The position numbers and the translations under genes were made by a program. The notes beneath the pieces are model-generated. The model did not search any database, was not told the origin of the DNA, and saw only the letters and a program-made list of their open reading frames with translations. Below, in pieces: positions 44,605 to 53,032 of a stretch of DNA of 64,000 nucleotides. Every line of letters begins with the position of its first letter. Within the stretch, counting starts at the first letter, position 1. Origin of the DNA: Prevotella sp. E9-3 (lineage in GTDB: Bacteria; Bacteroidota; Bacteroidia; Bacteroidales; Bacteroidaceae); the NCBI RefSeq assembly GCF_022024015.1, contig NZ_CP091786.1, positions 496,001 to 560,000 of the forward strand, written 5' to 3'.

Positions 44605-45723
44605 ATGAAATACGACTTCTACATTACCGGCACAATCGGCTTGGAGTACGACTGGTGGACAGGCCACCGTGGTACAACCGCCAATATGGTAAAGAACTTC
44701 CTGCGCGACCACAAGGATCAGGAGGTGACCATTGCCGTGTCTTCGTTTGGAGGATATATCGACGAAGGCCTGACCATCATGGAGTATATCAAGGCTCATG
44801 GCAAATGCAACATGGTCATCGTCGGCATGACGGCCAGCGCAGCCACTATCCTCTGCATGAAGGCCAAGAGTATCAAGATTGCACGTGGCTCAATGATGCT
44901 CATCCACAACTCTTCACAGATGATTGATGTGTGGACAAGTGCTAACAAAGAGCAGATAGACACTATCATCCAGCAGTTCCAGCACGAAAGGGAGCAGCTT
45001 GACACTATAGACAAGTGTTTGGCTGATATCTATGCTCAGAAAAACGGCAAGACTCTGGAAGAGAATCTTTCGATGATGGGCAGGGAAAAATGGCTCTCGG
45101 CTCAGGATGCCCTGGATTTCGGCCTGGTTGATTCTGTACTCGACGATGACGACAACGTCGTAAAGGCCAAAGCTGTCGTGAACGCCTATGCCTGCTTCAC
45201 TGGAGCCAGTGAGCACTTTTGCCTGCCCGCCATGGAAAAGGCAGACAAGCCTAACCGCTCATTCTTTCAGCGCATGAAAGAAGCTCTGCAGAATGTTTCT
45301 GGCATTATGAACGATGCCGAACCTGATGAACCCAATTCACAAACTAATTCTATAACAGATATGAAGAAAATTGTTCTTAACCTCATCTGTGCTGTCCTGG
45401 CCATCAAGGACATCACTATCGGCGAGAAGGGCGAGGCCTCTATCACCGAAGACCAGCTTAACCGGCTGGAGAATGCTCTGAAGGAAAAGGATGACCGTAT
45501 CTCTGCCCTGGAGACAGAGAAACAGACGGCCATCAATGACAAGCAGACTGCCGAAGAGGCCATGGCCGATGCCCAGCAGAAGCTCAACAAACTCCAGAAA
45601 GAGTTTGACGATTTCAAGGCTGAAGCCGGTGCCGACACTGGTAGCAAGCCCGCTGGCGATGAGGGCACTCACGCGCCTAAGACCGCCAAAGACATGTATA
45701 ACGGCATCAAAACCCTCCTCTGA
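44605..45723 (+). CDS. Prohead (head maturation) protease of ClpP/S14 type fused to scaffold-like coiled coil
   Basis: 372 residues from ATG 44605. Residues 1-200 are a ClpP-like serine protease: SSFGGYIDEG (oxyanion region), GMTASAATIL with catalytic Ser78, and MLIHNSS with His101. A third catalytic acidic residue likely lies near residue 150. Residues about 285-345 are a long coiled coil (ITEDQLNRLENALKEKDDRI and onward) ending in a disordered Gly/Ala/Lys segment, as in fused protease-scaffold proteins of HK97-fold phages. It is the first gene of the head operon and is followed 2 nt later by the presumed major capsid protein, its expected substrate. The coiled-coil tail probably acts as internal scaffold and is cleaved off. 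Confidence 0.88.
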   Translation: MKYDFYITGTIGLEYDWWTGHRGTTANMVKNFLRDHKDQEVTIAVSSFGGYIDEGLTIMEYIKAHGKCNMVIVGMTASAATILCMKAKSIKIARGSMMLIHNSSQMIDVWTSANKEQIDTIIQQFQHEREQLDTIDKCLADIYAQKNGKTLEENLSMMGREKWLSAQDALDFGLVDSVLDDDDNVVKAKAVVNAYACFTGASEHFCLPAMEKADKPNRSFFQRMKEALQNVSGIMNDAEPDEPNSQTNSITDMKKIVLNLICAVLAIKDITIGEKGEASITEDQLNRLENALKEKDDRISALETEKQTAINDKQTAEEAMADAQQKLNKLQKEFDDFKAEAGADTGSKPAGDEGTHAPKTAKDMYNGIKTLL

Positions 45724-45725
45724 TT

Positions 45726-46859
45726 ATGGCACAGATTACAGACATGACCGTGGACGAGTTGGCAAGAGTCATCACTCCACAATTCCTCGAAGAGAGCGCC
45801 CAGCAGATCAGCCGCGAACTGCAGCAGATTCCTTTCCAAGTGTTCCAGGACCAGACGGCGAAGTATGTCACCGTACTTCCCGGAGTCCGCAATTCTATTA
45901 CGTTCAACGAGCTGGAAGGTGACGCCGAGCTGGGGCCGTGGAAGTCGAGCCGCCGCGATGATGCTGACTATGCCATCAATGGCCGTACGCTCGAGGTGTT
46001 CCCCGGCAACTGCGCCAAGGACTTCGATCCCATGCCGCTGCTGCACTCCATCTGGGGTGAGAGCATCGCCGCCGGTGAGCGTATCTCGAAGGGTATGATT
46101 GCCCGTAAGCTGGTGACGCTCTTCGCTGCCAAGATTGGTATGCACATCGACGAAGTGGTGTTCGTCGGTGGCGTACGCAACAAGGCCGGTGACAAGACCG
46201 CAGACCTCTTTGACTCCTTCGATACCATTATCGGCAGGGAGATCAATGCCGGAAATATTGCCTCTGCAAAGGGCAATTACCTCCATTTGGGTGCTATCGA
46301 CGAGACCAATGCCGTCGAGAAGCTGAAGGAATTCTGGCGTGCAGCCGACAAGATGCTGAGGAAGCAGGGCCGTCACGCATACATGTATATGTCGCAGGAC
46401 ATCTACGACTACTACTGCGATGACTACCAGGCACGCCACGGTGCATTGCCCTACAACACGTCGTATGACAAGGTGACGCTTGAAGGCTCCAAGGGCCGTT
46501 GTGAGTTCGCAGTGCTCGACAACATGGCCGGTTCGCAGTACCTGAAGATTACGGTGAAGCCGAATCTCCTGCTCGGTACCGACATCATGAACCAGCAGAA
46601 CCATCCGTATATCGGCAGCTATTCGCCCTGGGCCTGCACCTTCTGCTATGCCGGCATCTACGGCGAGCAGATCCGCTCGCTCCGCAAGGAGAATCTGATG
46701 ATTGGCGACCTGGGCGAGAACGACACGTATTACCCCGTTGTCGACACGACGGGCAAGAACCCCAAGGCAGAGGGCTGGTATGAGCTGAGCGGTTCGAGTT
46801 ACGTGGCCACTAACGACACGGCTCCTGCCTCTGGCAAGACCTACTACATCAAGAACTGA
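45726..46859 (+). CDS. Presumed major capsid protein (HK97-fold)
   Basis: 377 residues. Placement directly behind the protease-scaffold gene and a typical layout support this call: helical N-terminus (AQITDMTVDELARVITPQFL), a predicted E-loop region, then a long alternating core (RKLVTLFAAKIGMHIDEVVF, DKMLRKQGRHAYMYMSQDIY, HPYIGSYSPWACTFCYAGIY). The last 45 residues (PKAEGWYELSGSSYVATNDT and onward) look like a small add-on domain, possibly a surface decoration. I do not see sequence identity to a named reference from memory, so the fold is inferred from context. It is followed by a 202-residue structural-type gene. Confidence 0.72.
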   Translation: MAQITDMTVDELARVITPQFLEESAQQISRELQQIPFQVFQDQTAKYVTVLPGVRNSITFNELEGDAELGPWKSSRRDDADYAINGRTLEVFPGNCAKDFDPMPLLHSIWGESIAAGERISKGMIARKLVTLFAAKIGMHIDEVVFVGGVRNKAGDKTADLFDSFDTIIGREINAGNIASAKGNYLHLGAIDETNAVEKLKEFWRAADKMLRKQGRHAYMYMSQDIYDYYCDDYQARHGALPYNTSYDKVTLEGSKGRCEFAVLDNMAGSQYLKITVKPNLLLGTDIMNQQNHPYIGSYSPWACTFCYAGIYGEQIRSLRKENLMIGDLGENDTYYPVVDTTGKNPKAEGWYELSGSSYVATNDTAPASGKTYYIKN

Positions 46860-46887
46860 AGGTTTAACCCATAAAGAATAGACTATT

Positions 46888-47496
46888 ATGAGTTGCACAA
46901 CGAAATCGCTCTATAAGAGCATCGAGGCATGCCCTGGCAAGAAAGTCATGCCGGGCATCCGCCGCCGTCTGTACTACAAGCACCGTCGCGCCATTGCGAC
47001 CTTCCCCAAGCTGCCTGACGCTGACGATGAGAATGTGAACGATATGGCCCAACTCGCACAGTACCAGGGTGACTTCACTCTGGCAGCCGAGGAGTACTGG
47101 CAGTTTATCGACCTGAAGGATGAAGCCAGTAACGTCACCTTCGAGCCTGTAGGCGAAGATCCCTCACAACTGTATAGCAACCAGGCTAACGCTATCGTGG
47201 CCGGACAGGACGATGAGGTGAAGGGCTTTGCTCGCCAGGCCCTGAACGATGACATAGTGTATGTCTATCAGGATCGTTCCGGAAAGTTCTGTGTGTTGGG
47301 CAATGAGGCATTCAAATGCCACACCAAGCCAAGCGGTGACACTGCTGCCGAGGCAACAGGTGCCATCATCACTACCTTCGCCATTCAGGTGTATGATGAG
47401 TGTCCCGTGCCAACGTACACTGGTAAGCTCATGCTGTCGGCTACCACATACATCGACTGCGCCGATGGTGAGGAGAAGACTGTCACCAATCCTTGA
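46888..47496 (+). CDS. Probable virion protein of unknown function
   Basis: 202 residues following the capsid gene by 28 nt. An N-terminal basic segment (MPGIRRRLYYKHRRAIATFP) is followed by a beta-rich body (VYVYQDRSGKFCVLGNEAFK; TTFAIQVYDECPVPTYTGKL). Candidates are a capsid-stabilising or tail-tube protein; neither can be confirmed by eye. A T-run hairpin directly downstream probably ends the head transcript. Confidence 0.65.
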   Translation: MSCTTKSLYKSIEACPGKKVMPGIRRRLYYKHRRAIATFPKLPDADDENVNDMAQLAQYQGDFTLAAEEYWQFIDLKDEASNVTFEPVGEDPSQLYSNQANAIVAGQDDEVKGFARQALNDDIVYVYQDRSGKFCVLGNEAFKCHTKPSGDTAAEATGAIITTFAIQVYDECPVPTYTGKLMLSATTYIDCADGEEKTVTNP

Positions 47497-47497
47497 A

Positions 47498-47523
47498 ACC
47501 CGTAAGCGGGAATCTTTTTTTTT
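47498..47523 (+). terminator. Terminator after the capsid operon
   Basis: A short CCCG-TAAG-CGGG hairpin (47499-47510) followed by AATC and nine T. The stem is short but the T-run is long. Confidence 0.6.
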
Positions 47524-47554
47524 CATACGATAAATTAAAGTTGATTGAAAACCC

Positions 47555-47588
47555 GGGGCGGAATCAGGCGTGAGCCTCGTTCCGCCCC
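47555..47588 (+). terminator. Second hairpin with GTGA tetraloop
   Basis: GGGGCGGAA (47555-47563) pairs with TTCCGCCCC (47580-47588). Inside, AGGC-GTGA-GCCT forms a GNRA-type tetraloop. TTCTTAATT follows, so this can be a terminator backup or an mRNA 5' structure 19 nt before the next start. Confidence 0.65.
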
Positions 47589-47606
47589 TTCTTAATTACA
47601 AACATC

Positions 47607-48440
47607 ATGGACCAGATTCTTACAGCCAAAATATTCAATTTCCTCCAGCTGGAGAACCCGACGGAGACTCAGATCATCGAGGGGGCTACGCTGCTGCTGC
47701 AGTGCAACCCCAACCGCGAACGCGGCATCTATAATACGGCCATGCGACGGCCCAAGTCGACTTTGCCGTGGATCCGCACAGACCTGAAAAAGTATTACGA
47801 CATCCGGAAGCGTGGGCTAACCACTCCCGAAGTCGAGAAGTTCAATAGTGAAACTATCAGCCGCGTAGAGCAGACGCTTTCCATGGTACCCAGTGGAGTA
47901 GCACAGGAGGGCGAAGACGCTCCTGTTGTTCCTGCTCTTGGTACACGAGGCATGCGCGAAGACCATGACCAGCTGCCCCCTGAGGTGCAGGCCATCTGGG
48001 AACGCAACGCTGAGCGGTGGAAGAAGATGGCACGTCTGCACTTCCAGCTGTCACAGATGATAGCCAAGCCAGACTATGCCCCTTGTGACGGCAACGAGTT
48101 GTGCTACCAGCTCCGCCAGGTTGATGACGAGCTGCGTAATGACTATGAAATTTACGACACCTACGACGTCGTAAATACCGTCGTAGGTAGTAACCCGGAT
48201 TCTGCCGGTGACAAGGTGGATGTCTTCACCGATAATGTGAAGACCATCCAGAATGCACGAACGGCCATATCACGTGGCCTGGGCCGTAAGACACCGCACA
48301 CCGCCGAGTCTCTTCAGAAGATCCAGGAGGCAGTCAACACCCTCTTTGCTCTGAAACAAACTATCAAGGCTGAAACGGTGGAGAAGCTGAAGGCCGTCGG
48401 TATCAGTATTCCTAAAACAGAAACTGATGCCGAAGGGTAA
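47607..48440 (+). CDS. Phage protein of unknown function
   Basis: 277 residues, mostly helical (MDQILTAKIFNFLQLENPTE at the start; LQKIQEAVNTLFALKQTIKA near the end). A middle Pro/Glu-rich linker (SGVAQEGEDAPVVPALGT) separates two halves. Its end overlaps the next gene by 14 nt. It lies between capsid and terminase genes, so a role in packaging or head assembly is plausible. No family recognised. The stretch encoding YDTYDVVNTVVG carries a small 8-bp DNA palindrome (CCTACGAC/GTCGTAGG), probably coincidental. Confidence 0.68.
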   Translation: MDQILTAKIFNFLQLENPTETQIIEGATLLLQCNPNRERGIYNTAMRRPKSTLPWIRTDLKKYYDIRKRGLTTPEVEKFNSETISRVEQTLSMVPSGVAQEGEDAPVVPALGTRGMREDHDQLPPEVQAIWERNAERWKKMARLHFQLSQMIAKPDYAPCDGNELCYQLRQVDDELRNDYEIYDTYDVVNTVVGSNPDSAGDKVDVFTDNVKTIQNARTAISRGLGRKTPHTAESLQKIQEAVNTLFALKQTIKAETVEKLKAVGISIPKTETDAEG

Positions 48441-48990
48441 GGACATAACAAAACTGTTGCGCCCTGTCCGTGATGTGCCACTCCAGGCATATTTTGGACA
48501 GGGGCTGCACACCCTCGGATTGTTAGGCTGGCTATTGCCACAGACAGGGTCTGCGGATATATGGGTGAGCAGCTACAGCACCAGCGAGCCGTTCCTGAAT
48601 GGCTTTTTCCTACTACGACAGAAAGGTTTGGTCAACCACTCTGCCATACTTCTCGACCAAAGGGCTGCACGCAAGACACTCCATCTGGAGAGTCTGCTGG
48701 ATGCCGCCTTCGAGCGTATCTACCTGGGGCAGAACCATTCCAAGCTGCTGCTCCTGCAGACCCGCGACATGACTGTTTCGGTCATCACGTCGCAAAACCA
48801 AACATACGGCGCACGCGCCGAAAGCACCATCATCAGCACAGACCACGGGGTGTTTGACTGCCTCATGCGGCAGTTCCTGGACATCTGTGGGCAAGGTGCC
48901 GTAGAACTTGACCTGAAGAATGGAAAAGGAATTGTTACAGAAGATAGAGCCGCTGGCACACCTGCTGTTGACCCCTTCCCAGATTGGTGA
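48427..48990 (+). CDS. Phospholipase D-like (HKD-type) protein in the packaging module
   Basis: 187 residues. The pattern DIWVSSYSTSEPFLNGFFLL...LGQNHSKLLLLQTRDMTVSV followed by ITSQNQTYGARAES matches one half of a phospholipase D fold: HxK in NHSKLLLL, then a TSQN segment at the place of the usual GSxN. The full HxKx4D spacing is not present, so activity is uncertain. It overlaps the previous gene by 14 nt and the next by 71 nt. A nuclease role in packaging or host DNA breakdown is possible; this is inference. Confidence 0.5.
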   Translation: MPKGKDITKLLRPVRDVPLQAYFGQGLHTLGLLGWLLPQTGSADIWVSSYSTSEPFLNGFFLLRQKGLVNHSAILLDQRAARKTLHLESLLDAAFERIYLGQNHSKLLLLQTRDMTVSVITSQNQTYGARAESTIISTDHGVFDCLMRQFLDICGQGAVELDLKNGKGIVTEDRAAGTPAVDPFPDW

Positions 48991-49189
48991 CCTCTTGGGA
49001 CTGAGTGGTGAAGATGTAGCCGAGCTGCAGAACCCTTACAAGGAGGCAGGCAAAATGTACCGTCGCGTCCTCGCTGAACGGGCCCTTGAGCTGCATGAGA
49101 AGACGCTGCGTCTGGCTGACATCGGTTCACCGACAGCCATTGACGAGGCAAACCAGTGGCTAAGAACCGCACAAATAAGCATAGAATGA
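48920..49189 (+). CDS. Probable terminase small subunit
   Basis: 89 residues with an N-terminal helix-turn-helix-like segment (LTPSQIGDLLGLSGEDVAEL) and a helical tail (KMYRRVLAERALELHEKTLR), fitting the DNA-recognition subunit of terminase. It ends exactly at the ATGA overlap with the next gene, and the terminase large subunit lies two genes downstream. Confidence 0.65.
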   Translation: MEKELLQKIEPLAHLLLTPSQIGDLLGLSGEDVAELQNPYKEAGKMYRRVLAERALELHEKTLRLADIGSPTAIDEANQWLRTAQISIE

Positions 49190-49845
49190 GATTCGACATC
49201 GACCTATATTCCGACAACCTCATGCTTCCAGAGGATGAACTGCGGGCCAAACAGGTGGCTCCTCAGGTCATCCGCCGTATTGTGCGACTGCGCGACATCT
49301 ACAACTATATGTTGCGCAACCCGCTGAAGAAAGACCGCGAATACATAGACTACATACAAGCTTCATACGTCGATGCCGACGGCAAGCAGCTGTCGAAGCG
49401 AAAGGCCTATGAAGACATCGAGATCCTTCATGCCATTATCGGCAACTTGCAGCAATGCAGCAAAGAGTGGCACCGATGGCGCTTTAACAACATGATCATG
49501 GAGGGCTATGCCATCGCCCTACGTAAAGAGGATGCTGCAGCCATCGCCAAGCTGGCACAGCAGTATGGTAAGTACAACCAGCTCGACAAGAACGATGAGC
49601 GGGACAAGGGCTATGGCGAGATTCCCAGAATCGTGTTTACTTTCGACGTGTCGAAGATGGGCTTTCAGCCTATTGCCAACCTGCTGCACGTCATCGCCGA
49701 GCTGGAGGCGCACTTCACGCACTCCAGCTACAACCGTGTGGTGGAGGATGCCGACGTGGTGGAGCTGACGGATGCCGTGGCTGAGAAGGAGAAACAGGTG
49801 ACCAAACAGATAGAAGCACATGACGACACAGGAACAATATCTTAA
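49186..49845 (+). CDS. Phage packaging-module protein
   Basis: 219 residues from ATG 49186 (ATGA overlap with the previous stop). A GTG at 49156 would extend it into the previous gene and is less likely. Helical, with a KRKAYEDIEILHAIIGNLQQ segment resembling a helix-turn-helix region and a Lys/Asp-rich middle (YNQLDKNDERDKGYGEIPRI). It overlaps the terminase large subunit by 26 nt. It may be part of the terminase holoenzyme; no family name can be given. Confidence 0.68.
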   Translation: MRFDIDLYSDNLMLPEDELRAKQVAPQVIRRIVRLRDIYNYMLRNPLKKDREYIDYIQASYVDADGKQLSKRKAYEDIEILHAIIGNLQQCSKEWHRWRFNNMIMEGYAIALRKEDAAAIAKLAQQYGKYNQLDKNDERDKGYGEIPRIVFTFDVSKMGFQPIANLLHVIAELEAHFTHSSYNRVVEDADVVELTDAVAEKEKQVTKQIEAHDDTGTIS

Positions 49846-51448
49846 CCCGGCACAGGCCTATATGTTGGCCCTGCTCACCAAGGACATGACCATGGTGGGC
49901 GGGCGTGGCATCGGCAAGGGCCTCATTGCCGCCTCGCTGCTGCGCCGCAACGTCGAGGGGATGCCGGGCAGCAACACGGCCCTGGTAGGCCCGAACAGCA
50001 AGCGCATGTGGACGAACATCATCCCGTCATGGGACACGCACCTGCGCCGCTGGGGGTTCGTTGAGAATGTTCACTATGCCTGGGGAAAGAAACCAGCGAA
50101 AGACTGGGGGTGGAAAGACCCCATCATCAAGCCGATGAACTGGGAAAACACATTGTCGTTCTGGAACGGCAGCTATGCCACAGTCATCAGCCAGGACCGC
50201 AAAGGCACCTCCAACTCGCAGAGCTTCGACTTCGTGCTGATTGACGAGGCAAAGTTCATCGACTTCGAGCAGCTGAAGGATGAAACCTACCCCGCCAACC
50301 GTGGTAACGGCAATGCATTCGGACATCTTTATTATCACCACGGCATCTGCAAGTTCTCCGACATGCCCACCACCAAGAAAGGCTCGTGGTTCCTGAATGA
50401 CCGCGAGAAATGCGACCCGGAGAAGGTCAAGATGCTTGAAGGACTGATACTGGAACTGTCGCTGGTGAAGAAACGGCTGGCCGATATGGTGGCCGCCCAT
50501 CAGCGGCCATCGTCTGCAGAGCTGCACTATCTGCGCCGACTGTCGCGCACGGTGAACATGCTGCGTGCCGAAACCTATCTCTATAAGGAGTTCTCGAGCA
50601 TCCAGAATCTGGAGATCCTGGGCGAGGAGTTCATCCGCCAATGCTATCGCGACATGCCACCGGCCACGTTCCGCACCACCATCATGTGCCGACGCGTGGA
50701 ACACAGCGAAGACAGCTTCTATAATGCCAAGACCGACCGTAACCTCTATACGGCTGTCGACAAGAACTACATCGACTCGCTGGGCTTCGACATGGACAAG
50801 CTGCGCCATGTGGACTGCCGCACAGATGCAGACATCATACCCACGGAACCACTCTGGGTGAGCATGGACGCCAATGCGAATATCAACTGGGCAGTCATCG
50901 GACAGCCAGGAGCCGATATGAAGCTGCGCATCCTGAAATCGTTTTTCGTGAAATATGAGCGGCGACTTCCGGAACTGGTTGATGACATCTGCCTGTATTA
51001 TGGCCCGCTGAAACACAAGGAGGTGGTGTTCGCTTTTGATTCAACGTTTGTGGGCAACAACTATGGCGTTTCAAAGGCCGACTTCCACACCATCGTCACA
51101 CAGCGCTTCATTGATCATGGGTGGGTGGTCCACGAAGTTTATATCGGCCAGCCCTGGCAGCACCCTGTGAAGCAGCAGCTCATCAACGGCATGTTCCTCG
51201 GCCAGCGCACTTACCGTATACTAATCAACGAGGAGAATAATCCGGATCTGCTGAACTCCATCGACTCGGCCATGACCATCAATGGTACCAACCTGAAGGA
51301 CAAGAGCGGCGAGAAGAAGCCTGAGACAGAGGAAGACCCCTTGCAGGGGCGCACTGACGGCTCTGATGCGTTCGACACGCTGTGCATCGCTGTGGAGATT
51401 GGTAATGCTCCTGTCTATGGCGGCGGTGGGGGTGGCGGCATTATGTAG
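49820..51448 (+). CDS. Terminase large subunit
   Basis: 542 residues. The N-terminal ATPase has Walker A GGRGIGKG (about 27-34) and Walker B FVLIDEAKF (about 137-145). The C-terminal RNase H-like nuclease has acidic positions in SMDANANINW (about 349), VFAFDSTF (about 404) and GSDAFDTL (about 514-521). All key motifs of a TerL packaging motor are in place. The C-terminus ends in PVYGGGGGGGIM, an unusual poly-Gly tail. After the stop a hairpin (51497-51525) precedes a coding-free stretch of about 700 bp. Confidence 0.94.
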   Translation: MTTQEQYLNPAQAYMLALLTKDMTMVGGRGIGKGLIAASLLRRNVEGMPGSNTALVGPNSKRMWTNIIPSWDTHLRRWGFVENVHYAWGKKPAKDWGWKDPIIKPMNWENTLSFWNGSYATVISQDRKGTSNSQSFDFVLIDEAKFIDFEQLKDETYPANRGNGNAFGHLYYHHGICKFSDMPTTKKGSWFLNDREKCDPEKVKMLEGLILELSLVKKRLADMVAAHQRPSSAELHYLRRLSRTVNMLRAETYLYKEFSSIQNLEILGEEFIRQCYRDMPPATFRTTIMCRRVEHSEDSFYNAKTDRNLYTAVDKNYIDSLGFDMDKLRHVDCRTDADIIPTEPLWVSMDANANINWAVIGQPGADMKLRILKSFFVKYERRLPELVDDICLYYGPLKHKEVVFAFDSTFVGNNYGVSKADFHTIVTQRFIDHGWVVHEVYIGQPWQHPVKQQLINGMFLGQRTYRILINEENNPDLLNSIDSAMTINGTNLKDKSGEKKPETEEDPLQGRTDGSDAFDTLCIAVEIGNAPVYGGGGGGGIM

Positions 51449-51496
51449 CAATCTTGTGTTTCATACAGATTTGTTTTAGGTTTTTAGTTAATGATT

Positions 51497-51536
51497 GGGC
51501 AGGTGGCCGCAGTGATGCGTCTGCCTGTTTCCATTT
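51497..51536 (+). terminator. Terminator after terminase
   Basis: GGCAG (51498-51502) pairs with CTGCC (51521-51525), with partial pairing inside, and TGTTTCCATTTT follows. The loop and right arm share GTGATGCGTC with the terminator at 43086. Confidence 0.5.
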
Positions 51537-51604
51537 TCTGTAGGTACATGCCAACGTATTGTTATTGCGGTTCTTATTTACCTGATTGACTTTTATTTAG
51601 TATC

Positions 51605-52096
51605 GCGCCCACCGTGCCCCGCCCGCCCTGAGCCGCTCGCTTGGACGCTCGTGCCCGGGGACGGTGGGCGCTTCTATCTCTTCTATATTTGCAACTGTCA
51701 GGGCGGGCGTCTATTGGCTTATACCAGTGGACTTCAGTGGGTGATGGTCGCCCATGGGCGCGGGGCGTCTCGGCTTCAGGGTGGCATCGGTGAGACTAAA
51801 GAGGTGGGCTTTGACCGCAAACGGCTCTCTTTTGCCTCGGTTGAACCTACCATGATTATTCCATTTCTTGGCGGTGGCTGGCAAGGGCTGTGCAGAGCTG
51901 GATGTCTCGTGTGGGTCATGCCGTTGTTTATGGCTCCTTGTGCAATCCCCTTGCCGGGCTTCATCATTTTTACTTTGCAAAGTTAGCGCAGGCGGCATCC
52001 TGCAAGGTCGTGCTGCAGTTGGCTCGGAATTTTTTCAAGGAATTTGGGGTGCAGTGGCGCCGGAAACCAAATTCCCAAGGCTCAGGGCTTGAAAAA
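51605..52096 (+). ncRNA. Candidate structured RNA with pseudoknot (region 51449-52208 has no gene)
   Basis: GCGCCCACCGT (51605-51615) pairs perfectly with 51661-51671. GCCCGCCCTGA (51621-51631), inside that loop, pairs perfectly with 51698-51708 outside it, giving an H-type pseudoknot of two 11-bp helices. Further pairs: GGCAAGGG (51880-51887) with 51948-51955; GCAGG (51988-51992) with 51999-52003; TTTTTCAA (52031-52038) with 52089-52096, enclosing GGAATTTGG (52039-52047) with 52067-52075. ORFs here are short and of non-protein-like composition. A -7-like TATATTTG (51684-51691) lies inside the knot without a good -33, so an alternative start there is possible. Confidence 0.55.
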
Positions 52097-52208
52097 TTTT
52101 CGGCCAAACCTTGCATTTGCATGCCTCCATACTGCTTCTCCTTATAAGCACGTAAAAATCGAAAAGCCCCAAGGGGCACAAGTTAAACCCTTTAAACAAC
52201 TTACAGCA

Positions 52209-52430
52209 ATGACCCACAACGTACAGACATCCATCTACACCCGCACACGCCTGTTTGCCAACCACTACTATCTGAATCTCTATCAGGCAGTCATCAACAC
52301 CGAGGACGGCGAGAGCTACGAATATGAGGTAGAAGCCGACTCCTTCCACGAGGCCACCGAGAAAGCCGAGCAGTATGCCTACAGTCTGGGCGTGGACATC
52401 ACCTACGTAGAAGTCTATCACATGGCATAA
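52209..52430 (+). CDS. Small phage protein of unknown function
   Basis: 73 residues from ATG 52209; a longer in-frame extension enters the structured RNA region and is rejected. The segment [20 protein letters not shown] followed by [18 protein letters not shown] suggests a small alpha/beta domain similar to DUF-type single-domain phage proteins. A GCCCCAAGGGGC palindrome lies about 30 nt upstream. Not assigned to a family. Confidence 0.65.
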   Translation: MTHNVQTSIYTRTRLFANHYYLNLYQAVINTEDGESYEYEVEADSFHEATEKAEQYAYSLGVDITYVEVYHMA

Positions 52431-52470
52431 GTCATCAACATTGTATCACCCTATAACAACAGTCACAACT

Positions 52471-52995
52471 ATGAAAGAGAAAATGATCATCGTCAATCAG
52501 GTTAAGTCGAACCGCTCAGAATTTATGGTTTGGCAGGTTGCAATCACCGGGGAACCATTCGCACAGTACTGCAAGAGCCCCCTTAAAGCCCTTCGATTCG
52601 CCTTCATGCTAAAAAAATCCAAGGGCGTGAAGATTGCAATGGAAAGTATTGCCACCCTCCAACAGGAAATCAGCCGCCAGAAAGAGGCAGAGCAAAAGAA
52701 AAGCGATGCAGAACATGTCGAACTCGAAGAGCTGTCTGCAACGGTGCGCCAGTTCAAGGAGCTGAAAGCCAAGCATCCCGACGCTCTTTTCCTATTCAGG
52801 GAAGATGACTTCTACACGGCCTATTCAGAGGATGCAGAGTGCATCAGCGAGCTCCTGGATATAGTCATCACCAGGAAAGGTAAGCGCAACACAGCCTCGT
52901 TTCCGAAGCATGCCCTCGATACCTATCTGCCGAAACTGGTCAAGGCTGGCAAACGAATCGCTATCTGTGACACTAACAATGAGGCTGCTGCGTAG
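52471..52995 (+). CDS. MutS domain I-like protein
   Basis: 174 residues from ATG 52471. Residues about 55-90 form a helix/coiled coil. Residues about 92-167 match the N-terminal mismatch-recognition domain of Mut[21 protein letters not shown], then [20 protein letters not shown], and [20 protein letters not shown] followed by AICD. In MutS the Phe-x-Glu motif contacts the mismatch; here it reads F-Y-T (Phe114, Thr116), so mismatch binding may be lost. No clamp or ATPase domain follows. Such orphan domains occur on Bacteroidales mobile elements. Its role is unknown. Confidence 0.8.
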   Translation: MKEKMIIVNQVKSNRSEFMVWQVAITGEPFAQYCKSPLKALRFAFMLKKSKGVKIAMESIATLQQEISRQKEAEQKKSDAEHVELEELSATVRQFKELKAKHPDALFLFREDDFYTAYSEDAECISELLDIVITRKGKRNTASFPKHALDTYLPKLVKAGKRIAICDTNNEAAA

Positions 52996-53032
52996 GCGGC
53001 CTCTTTTCATTAACCCTATAAAAGAAAACGCC

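Noticed and set aside
45669..46898. 409-codon minus-strand ORF opposite the capsid gene
   Set aside because: Shadow of the presumed major capsid gene; the phage genes here all run on the + strand and no promoter faces this frame.
51651..52147. Overlapping ORFs of 63-111 residues in the region after terminase
   Set aside because: Both strands and several frames are open with Gly/Ser/His/Cys-rich translations. There are no proper promoters or couplings, and the pseudoknot arms run through them.
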